From Phaeovulum veldkampii DSM 11550 (GTDB taxonomy: Bacteria > Pseudomonadota > Alphaproteobacteria > Rhodobacterales > Rhodobacteraceae), in the NCBI RefSeq assembly GCF_003034995.1, contig NZ_PZKF01000026.1, forward strand, positions 1 to 39,607: DNA of 39,607 nt, written 5' to 3'. The notes below the pieces were generated by a model. It did not search any database. It was not told the origin of the DNA and saw nothing but the letters and a program-made list of their open reading frames with translations. Each line of letters starts with the position of its first letter. Within the stretch, counting starts at the first letter, position 1. The translations under genes were made by a program, and so were the position numbers. This document shows, in pieces, positions 35,371 to 39,607 of the stretch.

Positions 35371-35499
35371 GGAACTAAGAACGGAACTTACAGCGGAACA
35401 TAACAGGCTTTCTCTGCAACATGACGGCATATTTTTTCTCTACTTTATTGATGTTAAGTACGCTAAACTCCCTTCCAAACCCGGAACATAAACCGGAAC
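35371..35499. repeat. GGAAC iterons upstream of fic, 12-bp period
   Basis: GGAAC occurs at 35371, 35383 and 35395, then again at 35483 and 35495. Within each cluster the period is exactly 12 bp, with a wider consensus near AACCGGAACWTA. The two clusters bracket an AT-rich segment (about 35400-35465) that could hold the fic promoter. A 47-codon frame (35345-35488) also crosses the array. Operator iterons are the simplest reading. Confidence 0.6.
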
Positions 35500-35535
35500 T
35501 CGAACAGGGCCATAAACCTTGCATCAAGGGACACC

Positions 35536-36735
35536 ATGTCAGCCGACACCATAGCCGACAAGGGCGAAGCGAGCACCATCGTCGAACCGCTTATCCCTGA
35601 AGAAGCGTCACGATATCGCGCGCCGCTGAACGACCTCGCCGTCGAACTGGCGAGTCAGTCGTCAGGCCTCCGATCGTCCTTGCCTGAAGGCATCCGCGCG
35701 CCGCTGGCCGATCTCGTCAGATCGATGAACTGCTACTATTCAAACCTGATCGAGGGTCACAACACCCACCCGATCGACATCGAGCGCGCCCTGAACAAGG
35801 ACTTCAGCGCCGACGCCGAGAAACGGAACCTGCAGCTTGAGGCCGTCGCCCACATCGAAGTGCAGCGTTGGATCGACACGGGCGGCCTGACCGACCACCC
35901 GCTTGCGCCCGAGAGCCTGCGCGAAATCCACAGGCGCTTCTGCCAGAACCTGCCCCCGGAACTGCTTGTCGTGCGCAGGCCGGACGGATCAGAGCTTCCG
36001 ATTGTCCCCGGCGAATTCCGCACGGACTTTGTCCAGGTCGGCAAGCACGTCGCCCCAAGCCCCGGCGCTGTGCCGCGCCTTCTGGCGCATATGCGCAAGA
36101 TGTACGGGCTGCAGGGCCGAAGCGGCGCGATCATCGCCACAGCTTGCGCCCACCATCGCCTTGTCTGGGTCCACCCGTTCATCGACCTCAATGGCCGCGT
36201 ATCGCGCATGGTCGCCCATGCCATGCTGCGCGATACCGTCGGCTCCGATGGCCTCTGGTCCGCTGCGCGGGGCCTTGCCCGGCGCGATGCCGAATACAAA
36301 CAGCGCCTCATGGCCGCCGACGAACCCCGCCACGGCGGCGCAGACGGCCGGGGAAACCTCTCCGAACAGCGCTTGGCTGAATTCGCAACCTTCTTCCTAG
36401 ACGCCTGCATCGACCAGGTCCGCTTCATAGAAACTCTGATGCAACCCCAGCGCCTGCGCGAGCGGATCATGAGCTGGTGCAAAGGCGAGATGGTCAAGGG
36501 CACACTGGCCAAAGGCGCAGATACCGTGATGCGCGAAGCACTGATGTCCGGCGAAGTAGAACGCGGAGCACTGCCCGGCCTTCTCGGCGTCAGCGACCGT
36601 CAGGCGCGAAAGGTCACGGCGGAACTGCTGGCGGTGGGGGCGCTGAAATCGGACACCCAACGCGCACCATTGCGGCTGAGCTTTCCGGCTAGGATGGCGA
36701 GCGACTGGATGCCGGGGTTGTTCCCGGAAAGGTAG
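35536..36735 (+). CDS. Class II Fic protein with C-terminal winged helix
   Basis: A 399-residue Fic-domain protein, usually an AMP-transferase. An N-terminal inhibitory motif (S/T)xxxE(G/N) is visible as SNLIEG (residues 69-74), placing it in class II. The Fic motif reads HPFIDLNGR (213-221): the catalytic His, the Asp and the terminal Arg are kept, but the usual Gly after Asp is Leu218. A C-terminal winged-helix-like region (LLGVSDRQARKVTAELLAVG, about 345-368) suggests DNA binding, perhaps to the upstream iterons. The ATG at 35536 follows AAGGGA. The target is unknown. Confidence 0.9.
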   Translation: MSADTIADKGEASTIVEPLIPEEASRYRAPLNDLAVELASQSSGLRSSLPEGIRAPLADLVRSMNCYYSNLIEGHNTHPIDIERALNKDFSADAEKRNLQLEAVAHIEVQRWIDTGGLTDHPLAPESLREIHRRFCQNLPPELLVVRRPDGSELPIVPGEFRTDFVQVGKHVAPSPGAVPRLLAHMRKMYGLQGRSGAIIATACAHHRLVWVHPFIDLNGRVSRMVAHAMLRDTVGSDGLWSAARGLARRDAEYKQRLMAADEPRHGGADGRGNLSEQRLAEFATFFLDACIDQVRFIETLMQPQRLRERIMSWCKGEMVKGTLAKGADTVMREALMSGEVERGALPGLLGVSDRQARKVTAELLAVGALKSDTQRAPLRLSFPARMASDWMPGLFPER

Positions 36736-36912
36736 ATTTGAACAGTCAGCAACGCCAACGGTCCAAACCTGCCATTCCTTTGATTATCAGGTGCTGCGGC
36801 GCAGCTTCACGAAAACAGACACTCGAGATTCCTTGGACATCTGCGGCTGTCATGGCGCTGTGTGCTCCGGCCTGTGCGATGGCGGTGGGGCGGAGCGGTA
36901 TTTTCGGAGGCC

Positions 36913-37009
36913 GTTGGAGCGGATTGGTGGCTGATCCGGACGCTCCAACCGATTTGTCCAAACAAACCAAGTGCCTGGACAAGTGTCATCCAATACCATC
37001 CAATGACAC
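36913..37009. promoter_or_regulatory. Cluster of three inverted repeats upstream of an unknown ORF
   Basis: Three inverted repeats follow one another: GTTGGAGCG (36913-36921) with CGCTCCAAC (36941-36949); TTGTCCA (36954-36960) with TGGACAA (36976-36982); GTGTCAT (36983-36989) with ATGACAC (37003-37009). The last also contains CATCCAAT twice at a 10-bp interval. They lie in the 300-bp gap after fic, ending 26 bp before the GTG start of the next ORF. No gene is supported in 36736-37035. Regulatory or structured-leader functions are possible. Confidence 0.5.
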
Positions 37010-37035
37010 CGTAGTCTTGTGTTCCAAGGATCTCC

Positions 37036-37512
37036 GTGTCTGACCCACGCATGTCTTGTCCGATCTGTTTGCGCCGAGAACTATGCCTGCTTGCATCACG
37101 GCAACCCGTGACGATCCTGCTTCTTGGGGGGCGTACTGGCAGCCCTCAAGACCCAACCGTCTTGCCGCCTCGCCTTCTTGCAGTGCGCGACGATGGTGGG
37201 CGAGCTGAGATCATCGGAGATCAGACGGAGGCGGCGCGGCTTCTCTCGCAAGCCTATGCGGAAACACGTCACCTCGACCGTCATAATATCCGCCCTGAGT
37301 TTGCCCAGGTGACCGCAACCTTGGACCGTTTGCACGGCACTCTCGGCCAACTTACACACTGGGATATCCGCCCGGCACGCACTGTTTCCCTGCTGGCTTC
37401 CCTTGCGAGCTTCCTGACCGGCCGTCCTGTGACAGACGGCGGCCAGGGGCAGTTTGGCGACCTTACCTTGCCAGCGATCGAGAAGTTGGCCGAAGCCTGG
37501 GCGTGGTTCTGA
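37036..37512 (+). CDS. Unknown protein with N-terminal Cys motif
   Basis: A 158-residue protein I do not recognise. It begins GTG with AAGGA 5 bases upstream (37026-37030), giving MSDPRMSCPICLRRELCLL, which contains CPIC and a third Cys (a possible zinc knuckle). The rest has no transmembrane segment and is likely helical (QTEAARLLSQAYAETRHLDR; FAQVTATLDRLHGTLGQL). It ends one base before the start of the helicase remnant, which suggests they were cotranscribed. Its codon use resembles the neighbours. A role in an island defence or maintenance module is a guess from context only. Confidence 0.55.
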   Translation: MSDPRMSCPICLRRELCLLASRQPVTILLLGGRTGSPQDPTVLPPRLLAVRDDGGRAEIIGDQTEAARLLSQAYAETRHLDRHNIRPEFAQVTATLDRLHGTLGQLTHWDIRPARTVSLLASLASFLTGRPVTDGGQGQFGDLTLPAIEKLAEAWAWF

Positions 37513-37513
37513 C

Positions 37514-38920
37514 ATGCATCATTTGCAGCAAAGGCGCAGTCGCCTGCGTCAAGCGATGCGGCTGGAAAAGGCGCTGATCGCGCGGATGCGAGAGATGGCG
37601 CCCGAGGCCGGCGTGGGTGATGGCGCCCCCCTCGATCTGGCGGCGGCAAGCCAGATCCTGCGCGGCGATGGCCATGAAGATGCCAGCCCGCACGGCATCG
37701 ACCGGCTCATGCGCAGCATCGCGCGCGACGGACGCGACAGCGACGGCGGCATGGGCAATATCCGGCTGCGCAAGCTTTCCGCCAAGACGCTGGAGGTGAC
37801 GTTGCAACGCTCGTGGCGCGTGGTGGAGCAGACCGCCGCGCTGCGCTGGATGGCGGCTGAAAAACTCCTTGATTTCCTGATTTCTAAGGTGCCCCCCGGC
37901 ACGCGCGGCAAGGATATTCAGGTCGATACCACGATCGGGCTGATGCTTGCGGCGCTGAACGGGGATGCCTTTTTGAAAGACTCTGGTGTCAAGGAAATGA
38001 CCAAGCTGATGGAGCGCGCCCTTTTGTGGCTGCACGAGCAGCAGGTGCTGACGCTGGGCAAGGGGCTGACGGTGTTTCGCTCGGCAATGACGATCCATCT
38101 CAACCCCGGGCGGGCGGGCTTCACGAAAAAGGACTTCCTGCCGCTCGAGGAACATTACCGCGAACAGACGCTGCAAACCCATGTGATGGCGGCCTATGCC
38201 GAAAAGGGTCTGGCGCAGATCAGTGAGGCGGTGCGGCTTTCCGAGGAATATTTCGCCCTCGATCAGGACCGGTTCTTGCAGCGCTGGATGCCCGGGCGGG
38301 GTGTCGAGTTGCGGCGCCAGACCACCGGCCGGGCGTGGAAGCAGATCGTCGATGACCTTGGCAATCCGGTGCAGCAAGAGATCGTAACCGACGACCGCGA
38401 GGAAACCAACGTGCTGGTGCTGGCCGGTCCCGGCTCGGGCAAGACGCGGGTGCTCGTGCATCGCATCGCCTATCTTCTGCGGGTGCGGCGCGAGGATCCG
38501 CGCGGCATTCTGGTGCTGAGTTACAACCGCCATGCGGCGGCTGAAATCCGCGCCCGGCTGCGCCATCTGGTCGGCGAGGATGCCGCCCGCGTCACCGTTT
38601 CGACCTGTCACGCGCTGGCGATGCGGCTCGTGGGGGCAAGTTTCACCGGCACGGTCGCCGAGACCCGCGATTTCGACGCCGTGCTTCACGAGGCCGTGCG
38701 CCAGATCAACGGCGAGGGGCTGAGCCGCTCCGAGGCCGAGGCGCAGCGCGAGACGCTCATTCAGGGCTATCGCTGGATCCTGGTCGATGAGTATCAGGAC
38801 ATCGGCCCCGGCGAATATGCGCTGATCGCCGCCGTGGCCGGGCGCTCGCTCGACGACCCCGACCAACGGCTGAGCCTTTTCGCCGTGGGCGACGACGATC
38901 AGAACAGCGCCCGGCGATGA
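37514..38920 (+). pseudogene. RecQ/UvrD-fusion-type helicase remnant, part 1 (both ends lost)
   Basis: An open frame of 468 residues. The first half (RLRQAMRLEKALIARMREMAP; RDGRDSDGGMGNIRLRKL) resembles the middle of large RecQ-UvrD fusion helicases, without the N-terminal RecQ motor. Next comes a UvrD-type motor start: NPVQQEIV (Q motif), Walker A LAGPGSGKTRV, LSYNRHAAAEI (Ia), VDEYQDIGPGEY (Walker B, DExQD) and GDDDQN (motif III). At about 38906 the match stops abruptly; a stop follows at 38918. Motifs IV-VI are missing, so it cannot be a working helicase. Assignment to the fusion family is from memory and needs a search. Confidence 0.7.
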
Positions 38921-39087
38921 TGCTGGGCATTCAGGACATGCTCGATGTGTTGAACAAGGAACGCCCCGGCCGCTGGGTCGATCTGATCGCCGAGGGCATC
39001 GCCGATCTGGCGCGGGAGTTGGGCAAGAAGACGATCCCGGTGCCCGATGCGATCGAATGGCTGGCCGAATGGGCGCAAGATAACGCG
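38908..39087 (+). pseudogene. Helicase remnant, part 2 (later segment, different frame)
   Basis: In a shifted frame directly after part 1, the sequence reads MMLGIQDMLDVLNKERPGRW and later IPVPDAIEWLAEWAQD. This looks like a later segment of the same helicase, in the region that precedes the LTAHRAKGLEFD motif. About 250 codons between the two parts are missing, and after 39087 the match ends again. Two deletions are implied. Confidence 0.5.
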
Positions 39088-39106
39088 GCCGGAGTCCTGA
39101 CAAGCA

Positions 39107-39439
39107 AAGCTCGTCGCACACATAGAAAACGCGAGCGTGTCCTTTTGCGACATGCCGCGCACCGTGCGACCGACGGCAACGGGCTGGGCATACATATTGC
39201 TGCGGCGTCATCGAGCGGCCGCTTTGGCGGGCATGCGCCGGGACGGCCAACCAGCAGCTTCGGGCCGGGGACGTTGGTCAGGCCGTCGCCTTTGCAAGAG
39301 GGCGTTCCGGACTTTTATGTTGCAGCATTGCAGGTGCTGCAAATCGGCAGTAGCTGCCGTTCGCTGGCCCATGGGGAGCGAAGCAACGCGCAGTTTCCAG
39401 CCTCTGCAGCTCTCCAGATAAGAGCGGTACGGGTCTCGT
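39107..39439. other. 333-bp region without a recognisable gene
   Basis: Several frames are open on both strands, as is common in GC-rich DNA, but none shows motifs, start signals or family resemblance. It lies between helicase part 2 and the IMPACT fragment and is probably scar DNA. Confidence 0.4.
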
Positions 39440-39596
39440 TCACCAGCGCCCAACTGCTATGTGTTGCCCGCGTGAATTTCTTGTCACGGAAATGCGCCTT
39501 TAGAAAAGCCTTCGCCTTGGTCTCGCTGCCGCATGGGCCGCCCGAGACGGCATATTTCGAACCGCGGCCGCTGCGGATAGGCTCAAGAATGCGCAT
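39440..39596 (-). pseudogene. IMPACT/YigZ-family N-terminal fragment at the right edge
   Basis: The minus strand reads MRILEPIRSGRGSKYAVSGG, then AKAFLKAHFRDKKFTRATHS and SWAL. This matches the N-terminal part of the short YigZ/IMPACT-family proteins of alphaproteobacteria (RGSKYAVSGG ... KKF-x-x-ATH-x-x-WAL). After SWAL the family match ends and the conserved DDGEAGAG is absent, so the gene is cut off. The frame is open upstream to the window edge, so the true start may lie outside. Assignment is by eye. Confidence 0.5.
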
Positions 39597-39607
39597 CTGA
39601 TCGGGGT

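Noticed and set aside
35345-35488. 47-codon frame MSFRVTQEPELRTELTAEHN...
   Set aside because: It crosses the GGAAC iterons, lacks a clear ribosome site and has atypical codon use; the repeats are better explained as DNA sites, though a leader peptide cannot be excluded.
36738-37043. 101-residue plus-strand ORF after fic
   Set aside because: No motif or start signal; it overlaps the inverted-repeat cluster and the better-supported GTG start at 37036.

Overview
The window is GC-rich alphaproteobacterial DNA. The Mo-nitrogenase operon, the form IA RuBisCO operon with CbbQ/CbbO, and the codon usage point to a purple non-sulfur member of the Rhodobacteraceae (Rhodobacter/Rhodovulum-like). This is inferred from gene content; no 16S gene is present.

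Region 1 (1-8,800, minus strand) is one nif superoperon: nifH-nifD-nifK-nifE-nifN-nifX-DUF269-fdxB-nifQ (nifQ runs off the left edge). It encodes the Fe protein, the MoFe protein, the FeMo-co scaffold and carrier proteins, a 2[4Fe-4S] ferredoxin and a Mo-supply factor. Upstream of nifH lie a sigma-54 -24/-12 promoter, an IHF-like site and a NifA activator site (TGT-N10-ACA), in the usual order. GC-rich hairpins follow nifH, nifD and nifK. A small AhpD-like gene diverges from nifH.

Region 2 (9,200-14,100) is chromosomal: an ABC1/UbiB-type kinase, a phosphotransferase-kinase fusion, a BTLCP-type cysteine peptidase and a secreted glycine-rich repeat protein whose 63-bp repeats carry a one-base frame break.

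Region 3 (14,300-20,400) is the cbbLSQO operon (minus) with divergent cbbR. It encodes RuBisCO large and small subunits plus the MoxR/VWA activase pair. A hairpin separates cbbLS from cbbQO.

Region 4 (20,400-31,250) is housekeeping and catabolic: lepA, an M3 peptidase, a CDF metal exporter, an SH3-type periplasmic protein, a 2-hydroxyacid dehydrogenase, a DMGDH/sarcosine-dehydrogenase-like flavoprotein, a second AhpD-like protein and a DAO-family oxidase.

Region 5 (31,290-39,607) is a decayed genomic island around tRNA-Cys(GCA). It holds an IS66 transposase remnant, a 5'-truncated tyrosine recombinase, two overlapping small genes, an apparently intact hipBA module with three operator-like palindromes 27 bp apart, a class II Fic protein with an altered motif and 12-bp GGAAC iterons upstream, an unknown Cys-containing ORF behind a cluster of inverted repeats, a twice-deleted helicase of the RecQ/UvrD fusion type, and a fragment of an IMPACT/YigZ gene at the right edge.

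The most novel-looking material is in Region 5 (the hipBA operator array, the Fic iterons, the unknown ORF). The AhpD-like gene that shares the nifH control region is also of interest.
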